Assembly (NCBI GenBank): GCA_016705575.1
Contig: JADIXX010000003.1
Span: 558,001-622,000 of the forward strand
Length of the DNA: 64,000 nucleotides
DNA from: Candidatus Aalborgicola defluviihabitans
GTDB lineage: Bacteria > Pseudomonadota > Gammaproteobacteria > Burkholderiales > Burkholderiaceae_C
Reading direction: 5' to 3'
Shown here in pieces: positions 36,893 to 43,900 of the stretch; position 1 is the first letter of the stretch, and each line of letters starts with the position of its first letter. The notes under the pieces are model-generated. The model saw only the letters and a list, made by a program, of their open reading frames with translations. It did no database searches and was not told where the DNA came from. Made by a program: the position numbers and the translations under genes.

Positions 36893-37486
36893 CTAGCGGG
36901 GGCGGTTCAGCAGGTACAGCAGCTGGGCCTTGACTTCGGGCCATTCGCCGCTGCGCAGGCTGTACATCACCGTGTCGCGAATGGTGCCGTCGCGGCGCAG
37001 CGCGTGGCCGCGCAGTACGCCATCCTTTTTTGCACCAAGGCGTTCAATGGCAGCTTGGGAGGCAAAGTTGAAGTTGTCGGTTCGCCAGCCCACAACGTGG
37101 CAGTCCAGTGTCTCAAACGCATGGGTGAGCAGCAGCAGTTTGCACGTGGTGTTGACGTGGCTGCGCTGGCTGCTCTTGGCGTACCAGGTCCAGCCAATTT
37201 CCACACGTTTTACGGCCGGCACGATGTCGTGGTAACTGGTGCAACCCAGCACTTGGCCGCTGGCTTGATCGGTCACGGCAAAGGCAAAGCGGTTACCGGC
37301 TTCGCGCATGGCCAGGGCGCTTTCAATGTAGCTGCGGGTTTGCTCGGGTTCGGGCACCGAGGTCACGCGGATGTTCCACAGCTCGCCATCGGCGGCGGCT
37401 GTGCGCAAACCGGCTTCGTGGGCCAGGGCCAGGGGCACCAGTTCTACGCCGCGTGCGCTCAGGGTGATGGTTTCAACAAAAGCCAT
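36893..37486 (-). CDS. GNAT family N-acetyltransferase (RimJ/RimL type)
   Basis: A 197-residue acetyltransferase using acetyl-CoA. The fold features of the RimJ/RimL branch are visible: an N-terminal LSARGVELVPLALAHEAGL, FAFAVTDQASGQVLGCTSYH, IGWTWYAKSSQRSHVNTTCK (acetyl-CoA loop region) and a C-terminal WRTDNFNFASQAAIERLGA followed by DGVLRGH. The substrate may be a ribosomal-protein or other protein N-terminus, or a small amine; sequence alone does not tell. Lies 6 bp after the small membrane protein and 9 bp before the VWA gene on the same strand. Confidence 0.9.
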   Translation of the reverse strand: MAFVETITLSARGVELVPLALAHEAGLRTAAADGELWNIRVTSVPEPEQTRSYIESALAMREAGNRFAFAVTDQASGQVLGCTSYHDIVPAVKRVEIGWTWYAKSSQRSHVNTTCKLLLLTHAFETLDCHVVGWRTDNFNFASQAAIERLGAKKDGVLRGHALRRDGTIRDTVMYSLRSGEWPEVKAQLLYLLNRPR

Positions 37487-37492
37487 GGTCTA

Positions 37493-37717
37493 TCAATCCT
37501 TGTTCTTCGGTGCCTGGGCGGCACGCCAGCGCCGGGCCAGTTGCAGCCCCAGGCCGCCACCAATGCCCACCAGCAAAATGCCGCCAATGCTGGCGTTGCT
37601 GTAGCCGGTGGCAAAAATGTCCAGACCCAGCAGGCGCCCGGCCCAATAACCCAGCAGCGCGCCGCCCAAAAAGCCAATGGCGTCGGAAAGGCCTTCGAGC
37701 AGCAATTTGTTGTTCAT
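37493..37717 (-). CDS. Small glycine-rich membrane protein
   Basis: A 74-residue protein with two hydrophobic, glycine-rich segments (AIGFLGGALLGYWAGRLLGL and ASIGGILLVGIGGGLGLQLA) and a basic C-terminal tail. That arrangement predicts a two-helix inner-membrane protein. I do not recognise the family. Its position, 17 bp after moxR and 6 bp before the GNAT gene, makes it a real coding gene of the same transcription unit rather than a chance frame. Confidence 0.75.
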   Translation of the reverse strand: MNNKLLLEGLSDAIGFLGGALLGYWAGRLLGLDIFATGYSNASIGGILLVGIGGGLGLQLARRWRAAQAPKNKD

Positions 37718-37734
37718 GGTGCGAGTGTCAGGGC

Positions 37735-38589
37735 TTAACGGTTGTGGCGTTGCATGAACATCAATTTTTCAAACAAGGTGACGTCTTGCTCGTTCTTGAG
37801 CAGCGCGCCCACCAGTGGTGGCACGGCCATCTTGTCGTCCTTGCTTTGCAGTGCCTCTAACGGAATATCTTCGGACAACAAGAGTTTCAGCCAATCCAAT
37901 AGTTCGCTGGTAGAGGGTTTTTTCTTCAGCCCGGGCAGGTTGCGGACTTCATAAAAAGTTTTCATGGCGGCGCTGAGCAACTCGGACTTCAAACCGGGAA
38001 AGTGCACGTCCACGATGCTCTGCATGGTGGCAGCGTCGGGGAACTTGATGTAGTGGAAGAAGCAGCGGCGCAGAAAGGCGTCGGGCAGTTCCTTTTCGTT
38101 ATTGGAGGTAATGAACACCAGCGGGCGGTGCCGGGCCTTGATCAGTTGGCGCGTCTCGTAGCAGTAAAACTCCATGCGGTCGATTTCGCGCAACAGGTCG
38201 TTGGGGAATTCAATGTCGGCCTTGTCGATTTCGTCAATCAACAGCGCTACCGGTTGTTCGGCGGTAAAGGCCTGCCACAGTACGCCTTTGATGATGTAGT
38301 TGTGGATGTCCTTGACGCGTTCGCCGCCGTCGATGTCGGAGAGCTGCGAGTCGCGCAGGCGGCTCACCGCGTCGTATTCGTACAGACCCTGCTGTGCCTT
38401 GGTGGTGGATTTGATGTGCCACTGTAGCAAAGGCATGTTCAGCGCCTGGGCCACTTCTTCGGCGAGCATGGTCTTTCCCGTGCCGGGTTCGCCCTTGACC
38501 AGGAGCGGGCGTTGCAGCGTGATGGATGCGTTAACCGACAGCATCAGGTCCTGGGTGGCTACGTAATTCTTGGTTCCGTGGAATTTCAT
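37735..38589 (-). CDS. MoxR-family AAA+ ATPase
   Basis: AAA+ ATPase of 284 residues. Walker A is LLVKGEPGTGKTMLAEEVA, Walker B is VALLIDEIDKADIEFPNDLL, sensor 1 is PLVFITSNNEKELPDAFLRR with the arginine finger, and a C-terminal lid follows. MoxR ATPases work with VWA proteins to activate or assemble metal enzymes or complexes; the partner gene lies at 35669-36883. The start is ATG 38589 (MKFHGTKNYVATQDL); seven more residues are possible to 38610. First gene of the six-gene minus-strand unit ending in tamB. Confidence 0.92.
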   Translation of the reverse strand: MKFHGTKNYVATQDLMLSVNASITLQRPLLVKGEPGTGKTMLAEEVAQALNMPLLQWHIKSTTKAQQGLYEYDAVSRLRDSQLSDIDGGERVKDIHNYIIKGVLWQAFTAEQPVALLIDEIDKADIEFPNDLLREIDRMEFYCYETRQLIKARHRPLVFITSNNEKELPDAFLRRCFFHYIKFPDAATMQSIVDVHFPGLKSELLSAAMKTFYEVRNLPGLKKKPSTSELLDWLKLLLSEDIPLEALQSKDDKMAVPPLVGALLKNEQDVTLFEKLMFMQRHNR

Positions 38590-38721
38590 GGTGAAGGGTG
38601 TGCTGAGCAAAACAGTGAGGGGAGTGAAACAAACAGCTTAGTGGCTGTGGCCGGCGCAAAGCGCCGATCTATATAATCAAAATTAGACTTACATCAAACA
38701 ATGCCCAATTGTCCTTGCAAA

Positions 38722-39387
38722 ATGAACAAACTGTTGCTTACTGTTTTCGCTACCCTTGTCGCCTCGGTGACCACTGTGACCGCCTATTCCCAGGAAACCA
38801 AGGGCGATGCCCAAGCCGGTGAGAAAAAAATTAACTTGTGTATCGGTTGCCATGGCATTGTTGGCTACCAGGCCAGCTTTCCCGAAGTGCACAAGGTGCC
38901 CAAGATATCCGGCCAGGATGGCAAGTACATTGCCGCAGCCCTGCATGCCTACAAAAAAGGCGAGCGCAAGCATCCCACTATGCGCGGTATTGCGGATTCA
39001 CTGACGGATCAGGACATCGCCGATGTGGCAGCCTACTATGAATCCAGTGGCGTCGTAGCTGGCGCGGCAGCACCCGGCAAGGCGGCTGCTGGTTCTTCAA
39101 AGGCCATGGAACTGGTAGCCAAAGGTGCCTGCACCTCCTGCCACGGTGAAAGCTTCAGCCAGCCCATTGACCCCAGCTACCCCAAAATTGCAGGCCAGCA
39201 CAGCGACTATCTGTTTGTCGCGCTCAAATCCTATAAGACCGAAAACAACCCCATGGTGGGCCGGGGTAATGCCATTATGGGCGGCATTGCCAAGCAGTTT
39301 TCCAACGCCGAACTCAAGGTTCTGGCCGATTACGTCGGCAGCCTGCCCGGCGAGCTCAAGACGGTGCCACAGGCCAAGTTTCGCTAG
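38722..39387 (+). CDS. Cytochrome c4 (diheme)
   Basis: Periplasmic diheme electron carrier that feeds terminal oxidases. Two CxxCH heme sites are seen, CIGCH and CTSCH, each followed by a cytochrome c domain with a downstream Met ligand region (KHPTMRGIA and NAIMGGIA). A signal peptide MNKLLLTVFATLVASVTTV starts at ATG 38722; the in-frame ATG 38701 would add seven residues without improving the signal. 221 residues. A TATAAT hexamer at 38672-38677 may be its -10 box, with no good -35. A strong bidirectional hairpin follows the stop. Confidence 0.93.
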   Translation: MNKLLLTVFATLVASVTTVTAYSQETKGDAQAGEKKINLCIGCHGIVGYQASFPEVHKVPKISGQDGKYIAAALHAYKKGERKHPTMRGIADSLTDQDIADVAAYYESSGVVAGAAAPGKAAAGSSKAMELVAKGACTSCHGESFSQPIDPSYPKIAGQHSDYLFVALKSYKTENNPMVGRGNAIMGGIAKQFSNAELKVLADYVGSLPGELKTVPQAKFR

Positions 39388-39410
39388 CCTGAGCGGCCGA
39401 TTCGTCATCG

Positions 39411-39439
39411 CAAAGAGCCGCTGATTCAGCGGCTCTTTG
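39411..39439. terminator. Bidirectional intrinsic terminator
   Basis: Perfect 14-bp stem CAAAGAGCCGCTGA / TCAGCGGCTCTTTG around a single T, between the convergent cytochrome c4 and serine hydrolase genes. The right arm contains the stop codon of the minus-strand gene (39426-39428). Confidence 0.8.
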
Positions 39440-40514
39440 TATTGGGGCTCTGGTTAAAGTCATGGTGCAGCCAGATGGCAGTCAAGGCGCGACTGACCGG
39501 CGTGCATTCCTCTTGGTCCACTGCCGCCAGAAGCACGGCGATCAGGCCGGAATCAGGGTCCATGAATAAAGAGGTGGTGGTACCGGCGGCCCCGCCGTTG
39601 TGGCCCACCGGGTGTCCATGCGTGCTGTCGATGGTTATCAGTCCCAGGCCCATGCGTTGCAGGGTCTTGGCTCCTGGCGGCGCAGGCATCACGTTGATCG
39701 GCTGGCGAAACAGGTCAAAGGTCGACCGTTGCAACAGACGGCCTGCCATCAGCGCCTGTGCAAAGCGCAGCAAGTCGGGTGCGGTGCTGACGCTATCGCC
39801 GGCGGGGTTGCCTTTGAAGGGTTTGAGTTGGGTGTGGGTTCGGGCCGATAATTGGCCGCGCGCACTGTCTGGCAGGGTGCGGAAGGTGTAGCCGACGGCC
39901 AGATTGGGCGTGTCTTCATCGGCCTCGAAGAAACCCGAATCGACCATGCCAGCCGGGTCGAACACGTGCTGCTGAACATAGGCAAAGTAGTCCTGCCCGC
40001 TGGCTTGCTCGATGATCGCACCCAGCAGGATGAATGCGACGTTGCTGTACTCAAATCGGCTGCCGGGCTCGAACGCCAAGGGCGTGTCCTGAAATAATGC
40101 AAAGTAATCCTGCACGGATTTGAGCGATGTCCGGCGCAGCGCAAATTCAGCTCCCCAGTACGAGCCAAAGCCGCTGGTGTGTGCCAGCAGGTGGCGGACA
40201 GTCACCTTGGCCCACCCCGCGCGGGCGGTGTGTTCAGGCAGCCAATGGGTCAGCGCGTCATCCAGCGCCACGCGGCCTTGCTCAATGAGCTGCCCAATGG
40301 CCACAACGGTGAAGAGCTTGCCGGTGCTGGCGAGCTGAAACCGTGTGTTGCGCAAGATCGGCAGTTTGGCCCAGCGCAGCGCATCACCGGCGGCGTGTTC
40401 AAACAGCACTTGATCACCTCGCGCCACTAACGCCACGCCGGCAAACCGACCTGCCAGGGCTTCAACCTGCATCAGGTCGGCGACCGGCCTGAAGTCCAGC
40501 CCGAAGTCCGACAT
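39426..40514 (-). CDS. Serine hydrolase of the beta-lactamase class C / penicillin-binding family
   Basis: A 362-residue member of the beta-lactamase-related serine hydrolases. The nucleophile motif is STGK in NTRFQLASTGKLFTVVA, the second motif is YSN (FEYSNVAFILLGAI), and a third motif HNGGAAGT stands in place of KTG. Many such proteins are esterases or D-amino peptidases rather than antibiotic-inactivating enzymes. No signal peptide is visible with the start at ATG 40514 (MSDFGLDFRPVADL), which argues for a cytoplasmic esterase-like role. It lies 10 bp after the DUF1841 gene, probably the same transcript. Confidence 0.87.
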   Translation of the reverse strand: MSDFGLDFRPVADLMQVEALAGRFAGVALVARGDQVLFEHAAGDALRWAKLPILRNTRFQLASTGKLFTVVAIGQLIEQGRVALDDALTHWLPEHTARAGWAKVTVRHLLAHTSGFGSYWGAEFALRRTSLKSVQDYFALFQDTPLAFEPGSRFEYSNVAFILLGAIIEQASGQDYFAYVQQHVFDPAGMVDSGFFEADEDTPNLAVGYTFRTLPDSARGQLSARTHTQLKPFKGNPAGDSVSTAPDLLRFAQALMAGRLLQRSTFDLFRQPINVMPAPPGAKTLQRMGLGLITIDSTHGHPVGHNGGAAGTTTSLFMDPDSGLIAVLLAAVDQEECTPVSRALTAIWLHHDFNQSPNTKSR

Positions 40515-40524
40515 GAAGGCTGGT

Positions 40525-40959
40525 TCAATCCCGCGTGGCATGCCGCTGCACGCAGGCAATGTAGGTGTCGCCCTGGGGTGGGCGGCCGGATTGCTGGCTT
40601 TCCCACAGCATTTCGCCCAGGCATTCCATCACTTCATGGTGCGCCTGGTGCAGGGAATTGCGTTTGTGGGTGAGTAACTCCACGGCCTGACGGATGCCGC
40701 GCGGCTGGTCGATGCTGCACTGCTCGCTGATGGACAGGTGCATGGAGAGGTGTAAAAACGGATTGGTGCGGCCTTCATCTGCCGTGCCCATGCTGGTCAG
40801 GGCAGCGTCCACGTCGGCAAAGTCAGTGGCGTATTCGGGGTGCTCATCCATCCACTGGGACGCTATTGTTTCGATAGCTTCCAACGTACTGCCGGCGAGG
40901 GCCTTGGCATAAACTGAGCAAAAGAAACGGCGAACATCGGCTTGGGACGGACTGAACAT
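40525..40959 (-). CDS. DUF1841 family protein
   Basis: Conserved 144-residue protein of unknown function found in beta- and gammaproteobacteria. Family hallmarks are the N-terminal MFSPSQADVRRFFCSVYAKA, HPEYA, and the central GRTNPFLHLSMHLSISEQ plus SIDQPRGI. No signal or membrane segment. Part of the N-terminal region (ALAGSTLEAIETIAS) is encoded by a dispersed 41-nt repeat. It is divergent from the TauE gene with only 14 bp between starts and lies upstream of the serine hydrolase gene. Confidence 0.9.
   Translation of the reverse strand: MFSPSQADVRRFFCSVYAKALAGSTLEAIETIASQWMDEHPEYATDFADVDAALTSMGTADEGRTNPFLHLSMHLSISEQCSIDQPRGIRQAVELLTHKRNSLHQAHHEVMECLGEMLWESQQSGRPPQGDTYIACVQRHATRD
40862..40902 (-). 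repeat. Dispersed 41-nt element, copy 6 (in DUF1841 gene, sense)
   Basis: Minus strand: GCCCTC 40902-40897, 18-nt spacer, GCTAT, loop CGAAACA, ATAGC ending at 40862. It is read as ALAGSTLEAIETIA, in the same codon phase as copies 2, 3 and 7. Confidence 0.9.
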
Positions 40960-40973
40960 GGTGCAAGGTTAAC

Positions 40974-41738
40974 ATGGTGTTCGTGCCGTCCGCCATCATC
41001 ACCGATCCCTACTTTTATGCTGTTTCCATTCCGGCCGTGTTGCTGCTAGGGGTCAGCAAGAGTGGCTTCGGCGCCGGATTTGGCTCTCTGGCTGTGCCCA
41101 TGATGGCACTGGCAGTTACCGTGCCGCAGGCGGCGGCCATTTTGATGCCGGTGCTGCTGGTCATGGACATTTTGGGTATAGCGGCCTTTCGCAAAGACTT
41201 TGACCCGGTGTTACTGAAATTTTTGCTGCCGTTTGGTGTGCTGGGTATCGGTATTGGTGCGTTGTTGTTCAAGCTGCTCGATGCCCATACGGTGGCCGCC
41301 ATGGTGGGGGGCTTTACGCTGCTGTTTTTGGTGCAACGCCTGCTGTTCCCACCGCGCCCCGACAGTGCGCCGCCACCGCGCTGGCTGGGCGCCTTGCTGA
41401 CCACCACCTCCGGCTTTACCAGCTTCATTGCGCATGCAGGCGGGCCGCCCATTACCGCCTACATCATTCCCCTGCGCCTGTCGCCGGTGCGGTTCACTGC
41501 CACCATGGCTTTTTTCTTCTTTGTAGTGAATCTGGCCAAATGGATTCCTTATGGATTTCTGGGCCTGCTGGATAGCCGCAACATGCTGACCTCCCTGGTG
41601 CTGCTGCCCCTGGCGCCGCTGGGCGTATGGGTGGGTGTGCGCATGGCGCGTCGCATCAGCCAGGTGTTGTTCTACCGGTTTCTGTACGCCGGCATGTTCC
41701 TCACCGGTATCAAATTGCTTTGGGACGGGCTGGCCTGA
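40974..41738 (+). CDS. TauE/SafE family sulfite-exporter-like permease
   Basis: Inner-membrane protein of 254 residues with about eight hydrophobic helices. The TauE/SafE signature GVSKSGFGAGFGSLAVPMMA sits in the first helix pair, and its internal repeat TTTSGFTSFIAHAGGPPITA in the second half. The family exports sulfite, sulfoacetate or other organic anions; the substrate cannot be told here. A start at 40974 puts the signature at the expected distance. It is divergent from the DUF1841 gene and convergent with the pyruvyl transferase gene. Confidence 0.92.
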   Translation: MVFVPSAIITDPYFYAVSIPAVLLLGVSKSGFGAGFGSLAVPMMALAVTVPQAAAILMPVLLVMDILGIAAFRKDFDPVLLKFLLPFGVLGIGIGALLFKLLDAHTVAAMVGGFTLLFLVQRLLFPPRPDSAPPPRWLGALLTTTSGFTSFIAHAGGPPITAYIIPLRLSPVRFTATMAFFFFVVNLAKWIPYGFLGLLDSRNMLTSLVLLPLAPLGVWVGVRMARRISQVLFYRFLYAGMFLTGIKLLWDGLA

Positions 41739-41750
41739 GGCGCCAGCGGC

Positions 41751-42665
41751 TCAGGGCGTAAAGCGCAGGCCATAGTCATTGGCAAAAGCGTGGCAGGCCA
41801 CCAGCATGCGCTGACGTTGGCGGTCCACGTCAGCCGGGCGGCTACAGGCAAAGTGCGAGTCCTGGCGCGCATAGCGGGCCAGCGCCTGTGATACCTGGCG
41901 TGCATCCGCCAGTGTGGCCGGTGCAACCGCCCGCAGAGAGGGCCGGCGCGTGTGCGCCTTGTACTTCACCAAGCGGGCCAGCCGATTGGCCAGAGCCTTG
42001 GGCTTGCTGATGGAACGCACCAAGGGGCGATCCGCCACCATGGGTGAAAAATCCCGATTCACAGTGGCCAGCCAGTCGCGCCACTTGAATTCATTGAAAC
42101 GGTGTGCCAGGATGCAGGGCGCCCAGGGGATGGCCATGGCATCGGCGCAGATGGCGCCATGCAGCGATTCCGCCATGACGCGTGAGCAGCCCTGCAGTTG
42201 CGCCACTACGTCGTCGGGAGACTGGCGGGGGTTGATGACCACCATGCCGGCGTCGTTTGCGACCCGAACCCAGTCATAGCTGTCCCAGGTTCGGTAGTGC
42301 GGAACCAAGCCAATGGGGCCGTCGGGCGTGCCGCCACGGCCTGCTTGTAGGGCTGGCCACAGCACGGCGGGGTCCCCCAGCGCCAGCTCGCTGGGCAGTC
42401 CAAACTCTTGCGCCGACAATGGGCCGCGCACCCAGCGAAAATCCCAGTTGGGGTCGGGCATGGCGGCGTGGGCCTCGCCGATTCCCGATCCGAGAACAAT
42501 CTTTTTGCGCGACTGGTCATGGCGGCCGTCGAGCAGGGTGCCAATGCCGTACACCAGCATGTCTTCTTTGTGGAGTGTCAGGTCTGGAAACAGCCGGTCC
42601 CAAACCATGGTATTGAGGGTGTCACCGAAGTTGCCACCTTCGATAGGGCAGTATTTGATATTCAT
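41751..42665 (-). CDS. Polysaccharide pyruvyl transferase family protein
   Basis: A 304-residue member of the WcaK/CsaB-like pyruvyl transferase family. It would add pyruvate ketals to exopolysaccharide or cell-wall sugars from phosphoenolpyruvate. Seen: the N-terminal YCPIEGGNFGDTLNTMVWD, GSGIGEAHAAMPDPNWDFRW, the RGPLSAQEFGL segment and VMAESLHGAICADAMAIPW, all typical of the two-domain fold. No glycosyltransferase or polymerase genes lie nearby, so it is an orphan. The GC and codon pattern do not look foreign. Confidence 0.82.
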   Translation of the reverse strand: MNIKYCPIEGGNFGDTLNTMVWDRLFPDLTLHKEDMLVYGIGTLLDGRHDQSRKKIVLGSGIGEAHAAMPDPNWDFRWVRGPLSAQEFGLPSELALGDPAVLWPALQAGRGGTPDGPIGLVPHYRTWDSYDWVRVANDAGMVVINPRQSPDDVVAQLQGCSRVMAESLHGAICADAMAIPWAPCILAHRFNEFKWRDWLATVNRDFSPMVADRPLVRSISKPKALANRLARLVKYKAHTRRPSLRAVAPATLADARQVSQALARYARQDSHFACSRPADVDRQRQRMLVACHAFANDYGLRFTP

Positions 42666-42824
42666 GCAGGTCAGTATGGAGCGCTGATTTGGTGGAACTG
42701 TTTCCGGTCTGTGAAGTCAAAGTAAAGATTGGCCACTGCGTCAGCCAGACTGCGGTTCAGGCGTTGACAAGTTGACGGGTACGTGGGCACAGTTCGCTAC
42801 GCATTGATTCAAGAAGGTGATTGC

Positions 42825-43286
42825 ATGAAAACTATTGTTGGCTGGGCTTTGGCTGCAGCGGCCTTATTGGGCGCGGTAGTGCCGCAAAGTGCCATGGCAC
42901 AACGCCATGTCCGCGGCTGGCACGGTGATATTCGCCACTTCGACCGCTATGACCGCAACCATTGGCGTTCTGGTGCATGGCGCCATGGCTCGCACGGCGG
43001 GCGAATCGGTTGGTGGTGGGTGGCTGGTGGGGCGTGGTACTTGTATCCGCAGCCGGTCTATCCTTATCCAGACCCCTACCGGCCGCCGTTTGTGGTGGAA
43101 CAGGCACCACCACCCGTTGTGATCCAAGTACCAGCTCCGGTGCAGTCGCAGCCCGGACCCCAGGTGGCACCGGCCCCCCAGTTCTGGTACTACTGTGACG
43201 CTTCCAGGGCCTACTACCCGTACGTGGCCACCTGCCCCGGCGGGTGGCAAACGGTGCCCGCCACCCCTGCGGAGGGTGCGCAATGA
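42825..43286 (+). CDS. Secreted WYYC / proline-rich protein
   Basis: A 153-residue exported protein. A signal peptide MKTIVGWALAAAALLGAVVP ends near ...AMAQ. The mature part is rich in His, Trp, Arg and Tyr, then Pro/Gln. It closes with FWYYCDASRAYYPYVATCPG and GWQTVP, a C-terminal pattern I recall from many conserved betaproteobacterial envelope proteins of unknown function. ATG 42825 follows GAAGGTGATTGC; 42783 would bury the signal peptide. The stop overlaps the next start (ATGA), so the two envelope proteins are co-translated. Confidence 0.8.
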   Translation: MKTIVGWALAAAALLGAVVPQSAMAQRHVRGWHGDIRHFDRYDRNHWRSGAWRHGSHGGRIGWWWVAGGAWYLYPQPVYPYPDPYRPPFVVEQAPPPVVIQVPAPVQSQPGPQVAPAPQFWYYCDASRAYYPYVATCPGGWQTVPATPAEGAQ

Positions 43287-43894
43287 AGCACGCCTTATTA
43301 CGTTGGAATGTTGTGCTGGCTGGCCTGTGCGTTACTGCGGGGCTAGCGGGCTGCGTGTCGGCACCCCAGGGGCCGCGTGTAGCCATCATGCCAGCGCCAG
43401 GCAAGCCGCTTGATCTATTTGCCGCTGAAGACCAGTATTGCCGAGGCTATGCGCGCCAGTCGCTGGGGCCAGATACCCGTGGTGAGGCTGCGGTAGGTTC
43501 TGCCGTGCTGGGCACGTTGCTGGGCGCCGCCATTGGTTCAGCCACCAGCACTCGTCGGTACAACAACACGGCCGCCGGTGCCGCCACCGGCTTGCTCATG
43601 GGTACGGCCATTGGTGCCGGTAACAGCGCGGACGAAGGGCGCAGTGCGCAACAGCGTTACGACATCGCCTACGAGCAGTGCATGGTCTCCAGGAATAACC
43701 AGTCGTCGCGCCACTATTACCGCCAGCCGGCATCTGTCGTGGTGATGCCCCAAGCTGCCCCAGCGCCTATGGCGCCGGCCTATCCGGCAGGGTCGTATCC
43801 ACCACCACCACCGGGGTCGCCACCCCCGCCGCCGCCAGGAATGCCACTACCGCCACCATTGCCACCATTGCCACCACCATTGCCACCGCAGTAG
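43283..43894 (+). CDS. Glycine-zipper lipoprotein with proline-rich tail
   Basis: A 203-residue predicted lipoprotein. The signal ends in the lipobox LAGC (LCVTAGLAGCVSAPQ). A YMGG-like glycine zipper follows: GSAVLGTLLGAAIGSATS and AAGAATGLLMGTAIGAGNS, two membrane-inserting Gly-xxx-Gly hairpins. After RYDIAYEQCM comes a low-complexity tail of alternating Pro and Gly/Leu encoded by CCACCATTG-type repeats. ATG 43283 overlaps the previous stop. Glycine-zipper lipoproteins act in envelope integrity or toxin-like membrane insertion; the specific role here is unknown. Confidence 0.82.
   Translation: MKHALLRWNVVLAGLCVTAGLAGCVSAPQGPRVAIMPAPGKPLDLFAAEDQYCRGYARQSLGPDTRGEAAVGSAVLGTLLGAAIGSATSTRRYNNTAAGAATGLLMGTAIGAGNSADEGRSAQQRYDIAYEQCMVSRNNQSSRHYYRQPASVVVMPQAAPAPMAPAYPAGSYPPPPPGSPPPPPPGMPLPPPLPPLPPPLPPQ
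43853..43893 (+). repeat. CCACCATTG tandem repeat in coding tail
   Basis: Two exact CCACCATTG units (43853-43870), a 12-base variant CCACCACCATTG (43871-43882) and a degenerate end. They code for PPLPPLPPPLPPQ. The unit length keeps the frame, so copy-number changes would only lengthen or shorten the proline-rich tail. Confidence 0.8.
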
Positions 43895-43900
43895 GTTGGG

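Noticed and set aside
35681..37738. 685-codon open frame on the plus strand opposite the VWA, GNAT and small membrane protein genes
   Set aside because: It spans several genes with recognisable domains on the other strand and has no motif of its own; antisense codon bias explains it.
39426..40514. Antibiotic-resistance beta-lactamase
   Set aside because: The fold is related, but the KTG motif is replaced by HNGG and no signal peptide is visible, so an esterase-like serine hydrolase is more likely.
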